Part shown: piece after piece, positions 22,084-34,249 of the stretch
How the letters are laid out: every line of letters begins with the position of its first letter
Numbering within the stretch: position 1 is the stretch's first letter
Assembly (NCBI GenBank): GCA_009760855.2
Contig: WPIO01000018.1
Coordinates: 5,235,001-5,299,000, forward strand
DNA length: 64,000 bases
Direction of reading: 5' to 3'
DNA from: Cristatella mucedo
Lineage: Eukaryota; Bryozoa; Phylactolaemata; Cristatellidae
Made by a program: the position numbers and the translations under genes
The notes under the pieces: generated by a model
What the model was told of the DNA's origin: nothing
The model's input: the letters and a program-made list of their open reading frames with translations, nothing else
Databases searched by the model: none

Positions 22084-23211
22084 CTGTCAACAGAAGGATG
22101 CATGCAAAGCCCATCCTGCCAACAGCAGATATGCACGACAGAGAGGAAGGCACAGCACATGACCGTGCTGAATTGCATAACCAACCCTCTCGCGGGAGCG
22201 GCAGAGATTTAGTGTCCGAGCAAGCCCGGTCACTAGTTTGTAGCTTACAGAACAAGATCATACGAGCTCGGAAATAAACATGCATGCAGGCGCACTGCGG
22301 CAGAGCAAAATCTTTTTCACAGCCTGACTAGAAAAAACTGCATGCTTCGTACTAGAGCTGCTGCAAGCATGCTCGTAATAGGATTGAACAATGGCAAGGC
22401 TCTGAGAGCTCTTCTGCTTGGTTTACGTTCAGAGGAAGGAGGATGGTCGCTCGTGCTGACAGCTTGAGCACCACCAGCACCCAGCATGTAATTTCAAAAT
22501 GCCAGTTCAAATGTTTAAAGATGCACACGCCCGGAGAGCAGCGCTCAACAGGCTCACCAAATGCACCCGTCTGGCTTTTGCACGGCTTCTCGGACGGCTG
22601 TGCCAGAGGTCAAGCAGATCCCGATTGGCCGAGAGCTGGCACGCTTGGCCAGTGACACAGCCGTCCGTCTAGCCGGCTGCTGGTCAAGCAAAGGACGCCT
22701 TTCAGCACAGGCTGGGTAAGTTTGGGGCAGCTCCCAACGTCTTTCCAGCGACCGAGCCCATGGCAGGTAAGGTCAGAATAATCATCATCATCATAGGATT
22801 ACGGCTGCGATGGTCCGGCAAGTTGAGCCACGTGACCATGATTACATTCTAGCAAGCAGAATGGAACTAAAATCGTCGGCCAGATTTACATAGCACCACC
22901 ACAATGCCCCGAAGAGCTCTGATAGAGCGAGACCTTGAACGAAGAAGTTGAAATCGCCAGTTGCACCAGGGGCTAAAGGTCACACTTCGGAAGCTACTGC
23001 TGTAGCACTGCAGGACCCGGCCGGCGCAAGTCTATTTGCAACAATTCGATGGACAACACGGCTCGAGCCATTTACCTGATAACTTATGGGTAAGAGGGTG
23101 AGTACAGTAACCAAACTAAAGTCAAGCAAAATATACTATGAATAAAGACAGCAAGTGCCTAGTGAACAATGATCTCTTGCTCCAATTAATATCTAAATGA
23201 CCGTGTCGAGG

Positions 23212-23340
23212 TTAATAATAATAACAATAACCCATTTGTACAGTGCCCTCAGAGAATTTAATCTCTTTCTAGGCACTTTACATTTGCTGTACAAGAAGCA
23301 TAGTCAAATGGTTTTATGGTAGCATGCTCAATGTCAACAA
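23212..23340 (-). mobile_element. LINE 3' tail fragment
   Basis: (TAATAATAACAA) is followed by CCTCAGAGAATTTAATCTCT and TAGGCACTTTACATTTGCTG, the reverse complement of the LINE end, plus about 60 bp of 3' UTR. It lies in the intron between exons 6 and 5. Confidence 0.7.
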
Positions 23341-23777
23341 GCACAACTTTGATAGCTTACATTTCTAGCTGCCAGTGAGGTGAACCAAAAGACACGGACC
23401 AAGGTCATAGATAGATCAGACAGCTCTAGCTTTTTGCAGTTGAGAGCCTATTGCTGCCCCCTACAGACTTGGAGTGTGGCATGCAAGCACAGAATTGTCA
23501 CTGAGGAGTATTTTATTCTAAAAAGCCCAAGATCTTTATTGTCTAAATTCAAGACCGGAGAGAAAGCACAACAGAACCGCAAGCAATAGGCCAGGGGTTG
23601 CATCGTGGCTTCCATCAAAGGAGACAGCTGACAAACAAGGTCGACATGACTCGGAGTGATTTATCACAGCAGTTGAGCTGGCTAGCACGACCCCTAGCCA
23701 AGTCCAATTACAGTCCTTGCTACTGCAGCCATTGCTGATAGCCGAGTGGCTGCGACCTACAATTTTCACTACAAGCA

Positions 23778-25890
23778 TACAATAATAATAGTAATATTAA
23801 TTATAACCCGTTCGTATAGAGCATTCACAGAACCGAATCTCCTTCTAAGCATTTTAAATAATCTGCTGATGAAGCATCTCAATACGATCACTGATAGCAT
23901 GTACAGTGTCAGTACCATACACACAAGAAAGACAATTCAGAAGGACCCAGTAAGTAAAGTGAGTTTTAGCTTTTTTTTTAAATGTCAAGTCGTGCCGTCA
24001 GTCATGATTGAATTCCGGACTCTGGCTCATACGAGCTTACGGCAAGGTCTCCAGAAGATTTGAGGTTCGTAAGAGGTATAGTTAAACGATTTGATTCAGA
24101 AAAGCAGGTGGTAGGGTGCTTAGCCTGGTGGGGGAGTAGATCTGATAGATAAGCTGGAGCCAGCGGATGAAGAGACCTAAAAGTGGGTGGCAGAACCTTG
24201 AAGTCGATACCCTGGTTGATTGGGAGCTGGTGCAGGTAGGCGAGAAATGGTGCAATGGGGCAACTGCGACGCTCACGACAGATGAGCCTAGCTGCAGAGT
24301 TTTGCACCAGCTGTAAGCACCTGCTTGCACAAGCCAGTAGGCCAGCAAGCAGTGAGTTACAGAAGTCGAGACGGAATATCACAAATGCATGGACCAATTT
24401 GGATGTATCCCTGTATCAAGCAAGCTCAAATTTCAGCCATCTATTGTAGCTGAAAGTAGGCAGATTTGGCTGTAGACCTAATCTGGTCGTCTAGAGAAAG
24501 ATCATCTTGGAACAAGACACCTAGATTTTGCGCATATGCAACACGAAATATGTTGGCAGAGATAAGTTTGAGCGTGAGTTTTCCCCCATTTCTGAATCAC
24601 ACTGATTTTCCCATAAAAGGTCAGTTGGTTGTATCGTCATTCAATTTGAGAAGTTTGGTGCCATCCATGTGACGATGTAAGTAATAAATGCAGCAAGGGA
24701 ATTGAGAGAATTCGATTAGTGCCATCTACATAGAAGTAAAAACCTAGATTGCGCTTGGCAACCACATCGGCAAGGGGAAGTGTATAAACTGAGAGTAGAA
24801 GTGGAATAAACACAGACCCCTGAGGCACACCGAACTTCAGCGGCTTCGCGGATGATCTTTATCTGCTCACACCAGTGCTCTGGAGTCTCTCACTGGGATA
24901 GGACCTGAACCATTGTAGTGCTGTACCAGTGATGCCAGGTGAGATGAGAGGTGCTCGAGAAAGACTTGATGATCTAGAGTATCAAGCGTTGCCGAAAGAT
25001 CAATCAAAACAAGCATAGGGACTGTACCTAAGTCTGCATTTCTGGTAAAGTTATTATACAACCGAAGCAATGGTGATTCTTTTGCATGATTAGTTCTAAA
25101 ACCAGATTGGAGCTTACTTGCTAGGTCTGAAGTTTTTAAGAGTTCAGTTGATCTGCCTCAACTCGTTCTAGTCTCTTTGACTGGAACACTAGAAGGGAGA
25201 CTGAAAGGCGGAAGCTGCTCAAGCTTGTGTCTCGGTCGCTCGGTGTCGCTTTCTTAGTAAGTGGCGTAACTGCAGCCTTTTTGAAAGGTAAAGGGACATG
25301 ACCTAAGGCTAAGGGCACACTTATTATGTTAGCTATGCATGGCAGTAGAAGATCTATGCATCGTAGAAGCAGGGCAGTGGAAATAGGGTCAAGAGGGTCA
25401 GTAGTCTTCTTTTACTGGAAGATGAAGTTCAGGATGAGGTCACTAGTGGCAGGCTTGAATATAGACATTGAGCTGCTGCAAGGAATTGAAGGAGGGGAGT
25501 CCTGTGGGGTTGTTACTGAGGGCCAAGAGCCCTATGGGCACGCTGTTACCTTAGGGATGACCTTTCTGACCTTGCCCATCTTGCTGACAAAGAAGCTAGA
25601 GTAACGATCTGCTATATCATCACAAGGATCAATAGATAGGTAAGGTGCTAACCTGAGAGTGGGTAAGTATGGTGGTTGATGGTCCACATTAGCATTTATA
25701 AATTGCGCATTTGTGATTCGATACTGTTTTTATAGAAGCTAGACTTGGCATGTGCTAGGATAGATTGGCATGATCTACAGTAGTCCTTTTATGATGTCGA
25801 CGGGCAGTCTGTCCTGATCTTTTGAATGACTTCTCAAGCATGGGCTTAGTAGACAACTGGTCAAGCCCACTTTGTGCCAAGGCTGCGGAG
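23778..25890 (-). mobile_element. CR1/L2-like LINE, long but broken copy
   Basis: Read from the right on the minus strand. About 25.78 kb holds the pre-RT motif CQSIL..AKSSFYK; 25.3 kb holds VPLPFKKAAVTPLTKKATPS; 25.0 kb holds NADLGTVPMLVLIDLSATLD and DHQVFLEHLSS. At 24.8 kb comes PQGSVFIPLLLSVYTLPLAD, with the YADD box damaged (FYFYVDG). At 24.4-24.0 kb come HAFVIFRLDFCNSLLAGLLA, NSAARLICRERRSC and [20 protein letters not shown]. The 3' UTR and tail reach (AATAATAGTAATA) at 23778. This copy fills most of the exon 6-5 intron and shows domain order missing from the shorter copies. Confidence 0.83.
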
Positions 25891-25942
25891 CCAAGGTCAA
25901 GGCTGTTGCAAGGTCACAATTTCAGCTGACCTGCCGCCTCAC

Positions 25943-26073
25943 CGGTAAGGCTTTATCTGTCACAACCGTCACAGCCGTCCTCGATTCCTCGGGTGTGCCA
26001 CGGGTCTTGTCGTGAGGCTTGGAAGGCTGAACAAGCGGTGTAGTCGAGGTCTCTTCAGGACCCAGGTATACGC
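25943..26073 (-). CDS. Exon 5 of scaffold-like gene
   Basis: 131 nt, phase 1 in and phase 0 out. The acceptor is CAATTGCAG|GC and the donor TTACCG|GTGAGG. The exon encodes GVYLGPEETSTTPLVQPSK followed by a Thr/Val/Lys-rich stretch. The first residues fuse directly to the aromatic island of exon 4 (YGG-VYLG). The upstream intron is 1.66 kb with a (CA)n tract at 26323-26353. The downstream intron (22084-25942) is largely a minus-strand LINE. Confidence 0.66.
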
Positions 26074-26322
26074 CTGCAATTGATGTGCAACCAAACGATA
26101 AACGAAAGCAAAACAAAAAACGTGAGCCCACGATCCCAGGAGCGCATACTTACGCTCAAGCGCGCGGGCTAGCTAGAGCGAGCATGCATGCATGCAAGCA
26201 AGCATGCGTGCAGGGACGTCAGCGTTAACGGGTGCGCTGGTACGAGCTTAATGCTTGCACTGAGCGAACAAAGAGGCTCCAAAACGGGCGCCAACTGCTC
26301 AACCGAGCTTGAGTCGGCACAG

Positions 26323-26324
26323 GC

Positions 26325-26353
<29 letters not shown>
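26323..26353. repeat. (CA)n microsatellite
   Basis: About fifteen CA units in the exon 5-4 intron. Confidence 0.95.
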
Positions 26354-26357
<4 letters not shown>

Positions 26358-27269
26358 TCGTCCGGGTGATGAGCAAGCGTAGCACGAGTTGGATTGCGTA
26401 TCGGGCACGCAGCGACGCCCGAGTATAGCTACTCTGCATACGGATACCGTTGTCACGGACGGCACGGCAGACAACCCAAACAGCCACCACGGACAACACT
26501 GAAGCCAAAACGTACCAGTTCAGAATGGCTCGGCACGTGTCAAGCTATTGCTGCCACGCTGGGCACGACAACAGAGACACGGCACAACGCCTGAACAGAA
26601 GCGGGATGCCACAGCAGCAGCAGATGCCGGCATCGAGCAGCCGGCACGGTGGCTGTCTGTCGAGTGCAGACACGGGCCTGCCACCATGCTCGTTCGCAGG
26701 GCTGAGGGCGCTTTACGTCACGATCTGCGAGACCGTCAGCTGAGACCGAGCAGGATTTAGGCAAATATGTCGAGTCGCTAGAACAACTAACTATGCTTGA
26801 AAAGCTGCAGACACGAACGGGGCTTGCCGAAACGGTTGCGATCGTGTTCGAAGGAGTGCGAACACAGGCGTGCACATCGATACAAATCGTCCTACTCGTC
26901 TGGGTGCATCGCGTACGCACGTGTAAAGTGCACGGCGTGCACTAGTTGTTGAAGGATGCGCGCACACAAGCATTGCAAGCCTTAACAGATGCTTCCTCAG
27001 CATTTAGCAAGAGGTTGTGCTCGAGTTGGGTGGGTAGATGGGCCGAGCGCATGCGTCTTCGGCACAGTGAGCACATCTGCAGCGCGCCCGTGCCTACGGG
27101 TGAGCGAGCAAGTCTCGAGATGCTTCTATGCCGACGACGGTGACTAGAAGCCGAGGACTGCCGAGTTCCTGCAATCGTCGAGGGCCAGGTAGGTAAGGGT
27201 TCTAGGACGATCCATCCTAGGACGATTCATCTAGAAGAGGTTTCATCCACCGACTGCTCATGCTGACAA

Positions 27270-27345
27270 TAAATAAACCCTAAATAAATAAATACATAAT
27301 TAATAATAATAATTAATACATAAATAAATAAACCCTAATTAAAAG
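27270..27345. repeat. AT-rich (AAATA)n stretch
   Basis: Degenerate AATAAATAAACCCTA units, the last echoing the first. It may be the A-rich end of a lost insertion. Confidence 0.6.
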
Positions 27346-27735
27346 TATTTGCTTCAACATTTTCCAGTGCGGTCGCAATTCATATTAGCAAGTTTAAATA
27401 TTATTCTTGATGAATCGTCTGTAGATGAATCGTCCTCTGGATGAATCGTCTGGACACCTCGGATCTGGGACTGTGCGGGCACCCACTAGAGTGCTGCAGA
27501 GCAGTAGCCAAGCTGCCAGCCTGCCTGCCGAGCAAGAGTGCGAATGCGTGCCGTCAGCACGCTGCTCCGCTCGCTCGGCGATGTCGTGGGGCCGACCGGC
27601 CGGGTGTGCACGGCCGCAGCTGTGGCCAGCCACTGATGCATGCTGCCATCTAGCTATGTAAGCTCTACACGACTGGACGACCGGAGCGAAACGCTGCTCT
27701 GCTGCTGCTGACGCATGGCACACCGAGTCACTCAC

Positions 27736-27864
27736 CTCCATAGTCGGCGGTATCGAAGCCGAGCCACACGCCGCCGTAATCGCTCGGCTCCTCGCAGGGA
27801 GGGATCACCTCGCACTGCGTGAATCCGCTCGAGCTGCGCTGCGACTGCTCTTCCACGTGCTGGT
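27736..27864 (-). CDS. Exon 4 of scaffold-like gene, acidic aromatic island
   Basis: 129 nt, phase 1 to phase 1. The acceptor is GCACTAG|AC (TAG type, moderate pyrimidine tract) and the donor GGAG|GTGAGT. It encodes 43 residues including GFTQCEVIPPCEEPSDYGG and VWLGFDTADYGG. The density of Trp, Tyr, Cys and acidic residues contrasts with the low-complexity exons and suggests a conserved short motif or binding patch. Joined to exon 5 it reads through without a stop. Family not recognised. Confidence 0.66.
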
Positions 27865-28299
27865 CTAGTGCGAGCCGAGCCGAGCACGTCGAGAGGCATT
27901 CAACGACGACCGACCACTGCAGAACCCCCCCCCCTTTCCCTCGGTGGGCCCTCCTCGGAGGCTGCTCCCTCAGCACTTGCGTGGCCACAGGCGGGAGCTG
28001 GTCGAACAAAGCGCAGAAGGCCAGGGTACCGGAAGCGGAAGTGGCAAGAGTTGACAGTGCTAGGGCAGCATCCACGGCTGCCCCCCTGCCCCGAGGCTGG
28101 CCTCACTCACACGGACACACACGGACTTACACACAAGCGCACGCGCGCGCACGTACACACACGTATGGACACGCGCACATGGGCACATACAGATGCACAT
28201 TTACTCGTACAGCTGCAGCAGCGTCATCATGGCTAGCACCAGAACGGACGACAAGACGCACCAGAACAGACGACAAGACGCTGAATGGTAAAGCAGCAT

Positions 28300-28860
28300 G
28301 ATTAGTGGAGAGCACAATAACACTGAGAACAGTGCACGTTAGCAGTGGCTGGAGCATCATTCCCTAAAGCAGAGCCGAGCAGTGATGTTGCTATGCAGAC
28401 ACGAGTGCATGCCAAGATTGGATGAAACCGAAGAGAGCGAGAGCGGAGTGCTGTGAAGCAGAGAGCATGGCAATGAGGAGCAGAACCGAACAGGCCGCGA
28501 CAGTGTCGAGTAGAGCAAAGCTGAGAGCATAGCTCCTCAGAGCAAAGCCGATAGTAAGATGCTGCAGAGCAGAGCAAACATCGTGGCGCCACCGAGTGGA
28601 CATAGAGATGCTTAGTAGTGCTGAGATAGCGAGTAGAGCTGAGAGCAGACAGGAGATGGATACTGTTTCTGACAGCAAAAAGTGCACGGTGATTCGGTGC
28701 AAAGCAAAGAGCACAGCTCTGCTGAACAGAGCAGAGAGCACAGAGCAGCAGTGCGGTAGAGATGCGAAGAGCTCATCCCGACGTGAGGTGGAACCTACTA
28801 GATGGTGCTGCTCGGAGTAGAGCACAGAGCACGTTCTGTACAGATTCGAGTATTCAGTGG
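28300..28860. other. Cryptic AGAGCAGAGC-rich stretch in intron 3
   Basis: Many imperfect AGAGCA, GCAGAGC and GAGCACAG words on the plus strand without a fixed period. No gene seen. Confidence 0.55.
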
Positions 28861-29337
28861 TAATCAGCAGACTAGGCAGCACAATGTGCATGGCCTAAGC
28901 CATCGAAGCCGACTACTGCTACTGGAGATAGCCGTAATACTGCTACTACAGCCCTACTGCAGCCATTTTGTTACTGCAGCCATAGGTAGGGCAACTGTAG
29001 GAAGGATTATCCGGCATTGGTGGTAGCCAGATGGAGGTACAGTCGTAGCCGGTTAGCTACTGTGAATCAAGGCCAGTTCCTTTACCATATGCCTACCGAT
29101 TCAGTTGCTAATTACATGTGACACATAGTGTTTACATTTTCCATTGGAGTAGCAGGAAATAGTTTATAGTGCGATTTAAGCCTCTGGAGCTAAAAATTCT
29201 GCAAAATAAACTGCCAGACTTGTTTTGGTTGTACAGCAGTGACAGCGTATCCTAATTCTATGACGCTTATCATACTCAATAAGCAGGCCTTTGCCTGCCA
29301 TGCAGGGGGTCATTAAAGCTGATTTGCTTCCCAGTTA

Positions 29338-29535
29338 AAAGGTAAAGTTAAAGGCTAGCTGATTCAACAGCCTCATCTGTATATAGTAGCAGATAAGCCT
29401 TGACGGCTATCCCCACCTCTTGCAGTTGGCTACAAGGGATCGCCCAGTGCAGGGCTCGAACCCACAACAGTCTGAGTCGTGAAGAATGAGCACCTACCCC
29501 TGGGCTAAGACCCAGGAGTGTAACCAAGGTGCTCA
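29338..29535 (-). mobile_element. SINE-B copy, minus strand
   Basis: CTGATTCAACAGCCTCATCT, TAAGCCTTGACGGCTATCCC, GGGATCGCCCAGTGCAGGGC and TCGAACCCACAACAG, then CCCCTGGGCTAAGACCCAGG. The reverse complement carries an A-box-like TTAGCCCAGGGGTAGGTGCT and the B-box GGTTCGAGCCC, with tRNA-like spacing. Confidence 0.83.
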
Positions 29536-30708
29536 AGAATAAAAGCTGGCAAGTTTGGAGAGCTGCATCAAAACGACCACAGTAGTCGCGAGATTGGACA
29601 ACGGCTTGGCATTAGCAAATTCAAAATGCTCTATGCTATTAGCAAATACAGTGGAGGCAGTTCGATGGTTCGATGGCCGGCGGATCCGGTCGGCTGTGCA
29701 TGGCAGAGGTGACCAACTCTTTGGTTTGACAGTAGTGCCTCAGACTGAAACTGCCACACTTCGAGACCTTGCGCGGTCATAACAAGACACTACAGGGATC
29801 GAAATTAGTAAAGAAGATGGGGGAGTGAGAGGCTTCCTAAAAGAAGTGTCTTCCGGTGGGTCGCACACTGCAAGCCTCTGCTTGCCATCCGGTTAGGAAG
29901 CAGATGGCTTACAGTGGGCCCACGACGACCATGCTCCCTGGACAGGGGACTATTTGAATACAGTTTCAAGGAGTAATGAATGTCAGTACACGATATTTGG
30001 TAACAGAAAGCGATGCATAAGGATTAGGCGACCGATATAAAGAGTCTATCGGTTTTTTACCTTCAACCTACCGTGAAATTCAGCAAAAAATCACTTATGG
30101 TTTTGGGGCAGCCTTGCCGTGATAGCTGTTGGAGCTGTACATCAGATAAAAAGTATTATGGACCAGCACGTGAACCTTCAACTGGCCCAGCTAGTTGGAT
30201 TGCAAAGCGAAAATACTCCTCTTGTGGGTGTCTATTGTGGCGGAGCAGTCTGCCACACGACATGTGGTGGCTCCTGAAGCCTTCGGAAATTACCCGAACG
30301 AACCAGCCAGGAGGCAGTCCATCTTTTGGCCCAATAGTGCTTCCAATCAGTAACCTGCCTCGACGCAACAAAGCATCCGAATTTGCATAGGCATGGTATA
30401 TCAGGCCACCCCTGCCACCATATGACACAAACACCCACTCGCTCTCTGGAGCTACTGCTTGGCACTCTCTGCTCTGCTCATTAAAGAGTTATACTAATGA
30501 ATGTGTTGTACTTGGCAAACTCTCACCCTAAGAATACAGCAGTTATGTTTGGCATCAAGATAGTGACCTTAAGCATGCTATTAGGCCAGACATTTTCTGT
30601 TGCATTAGGTATCAAGAACCAACTGCTGATCGTAAAGCCACTGGTATTGATGCTATTCATGCAGAAAATATTTTCCTCACCCTTTCTGCTCAATTCTCCC
30701 TCCAACCT

Positions 30709-30713
<5 letters not shown>

Positions 30714-30752
<39 letters not shown>
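30714..30752. repeat. (CT)n microsatellite
   Basis: A pure CT run just before the first recognisable part of the 30.76-kb LINE. Confidence 0.95.
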
Positions 30753-30754
<2 letters not shown>

Positions 30755-30757
<3 letters not shown>

Positions 30758-32400
30758 CTCTGCTAGAATGCTACAATGCAAAGCATACGGAGTGTATGAA
30801 TAAGTTTTCTCATCGGACTAAGCACACTCTTTGCCATTGCCGAGATGGCATACAGTTTACTGCAATATTGAACTATCCAGGACTAGTAAGGGAAACTCGA
30901 GAAAGCATACAAAAGACCATGACTGGCTGTCCTCGACAGGCACGAGAAGACTATTGCAGGTCGTGCCAATCCATCCTATCTAAAGCCAAGTTTGGATTCT
31001 ATAAAAAAAGGTGAAATCATAGATGCACTATCCAAAACTCATGCCGAACACACACCATCTCCTTAACAACGCACATGTCAGCCCCTTACCAAGCTATATT
31101 TGTTGCGATCTAGGAGATCATTTTCCTAGCGTCTTTGTCGGCAAGTAAGATAATATCAGAGACTCCATCCCCAAGGTAGTATCTTAACTGGACTCATCGT
31201 CCTCCATTGCTGGCTAATCATCAATGTCCCCACCCCCCCAGTTACCAATGACCTCATCTCGAAGTTTGCCTCTCAGTATACAAAGACTACTGGCACTCTA
31301 GATATAATGCCTAGGATTCTTCTTGTGAAATGCATTGATTTATTTTCTAACCTGCATAACTAACATAATAAATAGGTCCTTAGCCTCAGGCCTTGTCCCT
31401 GGATCCTTCAAAAAAGATTATCGTAAGGCCAAGTTCTAGCAACTTCCAACCAGCCTCCGTATTGCCATTCAAAATAAAGACTTTGAACCAAGTAGAAGCA
31501 GAAAAGCTGAACTCCTGCAATCAAAACTTCAAACCAAGCAAGTTCCAGCCAGATTTTAGAGCTAATAACTCCAAAGAGTCGGCGCTGTTTTGAGTATATA
31601 ACGATGCTGACTTCGAAAGTCTCTCTGCTAGTTATACTGAATCTTTCGGCAGAACTTGATATAATTGACCACCAAGTGCTCAAGAGCGCCAAACATCTTC
31701 CCCAGGTACCCACGGGCACTGCATTGCTATGGTTTAGGCCCAATCTAAGAAGGAGATTTAAGAGTATTGATGTCAACGGTCATTCGAGGGGGGCTTTGAT
31801 TACGGGGCACCCCAAACATCTTGGTCCACTTGTTTTCACAATTCATACTCTGCCTCAAGCCGATGAAATCGCTTAGAACATTTTGGGCTTCCATTTTTAT
31901 GCAGATGATTCACCACTGTTATTTGCACTTTGATCCATCACGTTGATCTCTGATAAATCCACTGTAGCATGTATCACTGGTATTCACACTTGGATGGCAG
32001 ATCGCTTTCTCAACTTAGGTTTACTATAAAACAAACATACTAACTAGTTATAGGCAATCCTGATGTTGTCAGAAATTGGAAAGCCCGACCCTTCAACTGG
32101 ACACGGCAGGAATGTCTCCTGCAGCGGCTGGACGTCCTGCTTCAAAGTGACCAGGCAAGTCTGATTATTTTCAGGTACACACGTTTTTCTTTTTTAAAAT
32201 GAAGAATTAATTGGATAAGGATACCACAGACCAATCTGGTCAATGTATTTTTTTTTGCTTCTCTGGCAGCAAGTCCTAAAGCGACTGAATCGATATCTGG
32301 TTCATTTAGGGAACCATACAACAGAATTATTTTTTGTAGATATTCTTAACTTCTGTACCTCACTACATGAGAGGTCTTCCAGCGGCAGCAAATTTATATA
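30755..32400 (+). mobile_element. CR1/L2-like LINE, degenerate upstream half
   Basis: About 30.93-31.01 kb encodes REDYCRSCQSILSKAKFGFY. About 31.25 kb has a diverged FASQYTKTTGTLDIMPRILL; 31.4-31.6 kb has a relic of the finger region; 31.62-31.9 kb has LLVILNLSAELDIIDHQVLK, GTALLWFRPNLRRRFKSIDV and FTIHTLPQADEIA. The YADD equivalent at 31.9 kb is broken. Many stops are present. The copy continues beyond two SINEs at 32560-33150. Confidence 0.72.
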
Positions 32401-32424
32401 AGCAAACACACACACACATATATA

Positions 32425-32560
32425 GCTCATTTGTATAGCACCATAAGAGAACTTAATCTCTATTCAGTAGCTTCACATATGCTACGGGGCTCGCGCCCAC
32501 GACCTCGGTCGGGGCGAGCACCTTAACCACTGGGTCAACCCAGCTCGGCAATGAAATGGA
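32425..32560 (-). mobile_element. SINE-A copy nested in a LINE
   Basis: The plus strand reads a tail (TTTGTATAGCACCATAAGAG), then GGGCTCGCGCCCACGACCTC and ACCACTGGGTCAACCCAGCT. The reverse complement is a tRNA-like head with a B-box (GGGCGCGAGCCC) and an A-box-like GGGTTGACCCAGTGGTTAAG, followed by the LINE-like tail. It sits inside the LINE that flanks it. Confidence 0.72.
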
Positions 32561-33150
32561 GGCTTAGGTTTGGTGCAAAATGCTGTAGCTAGGCTTCTCT
32601 ATGGTTAACGTTGCAACTGCTACAGTACATCAATTCTTACCGATCTAAAAGGTTATCTGATTCAAAAGCATCATTCATATATCGGCAGAGGAGCCTTAAC
32701 GGCTACCATCACCACTTTCAGTGGACAATAAAGGATCGCCCACTGTAGAAATTGAACCCACGAGCCGGGTAGTGAAGAGCGATCACCTTGCCTCTTGGGC
32801 GAAGACCCAGGGGCATGTACACTGGCTCATCATCAAGCAGCATGTGGGCTTCAATGTACTGTCACTCACTTTTCGGTTATTTCATTCTCTTGCTCTAGCC
32901 TACCTATTTGAAATACTTCCTTCTCAGCCTTCGTATCGTACCACCTGTTCTTCTGACTCAAGTCGTTTAGCAGTGCCTCTCATCAAACCTCAAAACCTTG
33001 TATTACTCGTTCCTCACAGCTCCATTCACGCTGACACTGTGCCAGGTATCACTTCCTAAGTGTCATTATTCCTTTCCAGCATAGGTAAAGTGCCCAGACA
33101 GAGATTTAGTTCTGTTAGTGTGCTCTACATATTTCTTATCATTTTAATTC
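32560..33150 (+). mobile_element. LINE downstream half, split by SINE-B
   Basis: 32570-32650 encodes LVQNAVARLLYG-like residues and then ILTDLK. After the SINE-B at 32648-32822 the frame resumes with LIIKQHVGFNVLSLTFRLFH and SLALAYLFEILPSQPSYRTT. The tail follows (AAAGTGCCCAGACAGAGATT..GTGTGCTCTACATATTT). Confidence 0.75.
32648..32822 (-). mobile_element. SINE-B copy nested in a LINE
   Basis: The plus strand runs CTGATTCAAAAGCATCATTC, AGGAGCCTTAACGGCTACCA, GGATCGCCCACTGTAGAAAT and TGAACCCACGAGCC, and ends CTTGGGCGAAGACCCAGG. The reverse complement gives an A-box-like head, a B-box remnant and the SINE-B tail. It interrupts LINE coding sequence. Confidence 0.75.
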
Positions 33151-33201
33151 TTCCCTACCGGCCAAGTGCACGGCCAGACTTGATTCGCAGCCATTGTTGA
33201 A

Positions 33202-33204
<3 letters not shown>

Positions 33205-33277
<73 letters not shown>

Positions 33278-33343
33278 CTCTGACTCCTCTCGTCTCCCTC
33301 TTTTTCTCTTTTCTCCCCTCTTTTTTCTCTCTCTCCACTCGCC

Positions 33344-33437
<94 letters not shown>
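33205..33437. repeat. (CT)n microsatellite, two blocks
   Basis: Pure CT at 33205-33273 and 33350-33437 with a degenerate pyrimidine stretch between. Located in the exon 4-3 intron. Confidence 0.96.
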
Positions 33438-33440
<3 letters not shown>

Positions 33441-34249
33441 CTCCATCTCTCCCTCTCATACAGCAAAGCATTCCCATCACTGCTCCATAGCTTTCTGCTC
33501 TCCGTTACAAAGCTGCACGGCACAAACACGGGTTGTTCTGCTCCTCAGTGCTTACTTAGCACTGAGCCACAAGTCTCCGCACGGGGCCACGCTCCAGGGA
33601 CCAGGAGGCTTCGAAAGTGACCACGCTTCAGGCAGCATTTCTTTATACGAGTGGTTCTTGGGATGGCTTTTCTCTGAGCTACTTGCTGGGCAGCAGCTGC
33701 TGCTGCTAGTCAAACCGGTTTGCTCGCATGCCGGTCATAATTGAAAGGTCACATCTTTTCTCCTAAGCACGAGAAATAGGCCAGACAACGCAGGAATCCT
33801 ACCAGAGTATCCTATTAGAGCATAATAAACCTCACCGAACGAAGGCACAGGCAAGCACAGCATGGGCACAGCAAACACCCAGACAGGTGCATCAGCTGGC
33901 GAGCCGAGGGGTGGGGAGGGTGTCAGCGCAGGTGCTTCAATTCGTCCCGAGCCGACTGAGCTCAGCTCGCTATAGCTACCACAGTTTTTGGATACAAGAG
34001 CTGCTTTGCTTCAGGCTGCAGCAGCTCTCTGGGGGGCGGCGACCCCCTACCCCCTTCCTCCTTCCCACACCCTCTTCCCCCCCTGTGCTCACGACAGCCA
34101 CAGGCTGCTTGTGGTGCACACTGCACCGACACCGGCATCAGCGAGCACGTGCATATCTGTCCATCCATCCGACGTCCAGGCAGCGGACGAGCAGCGGATC
34201 CCTGCCAGGGGGCGTGAGCGGGGCGGATTGCCGGCGGATTGCTTCTTAC

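Noticed and set aside
30073-30470. Open frames on both strands near 30.2 kb as a possible gene
   Set aside because: Both strands are open for about 100 codons with no splice pair or motif, and the area borders a degenerate LINE. Coding status cannot be decided, so it is not annotated.
34089-34249. Extension of exon 3 beyond GTAAGA
   Set aside because: The donor is near consensus and phase to exon 4 fits. The extension is ordinary intron read-through.
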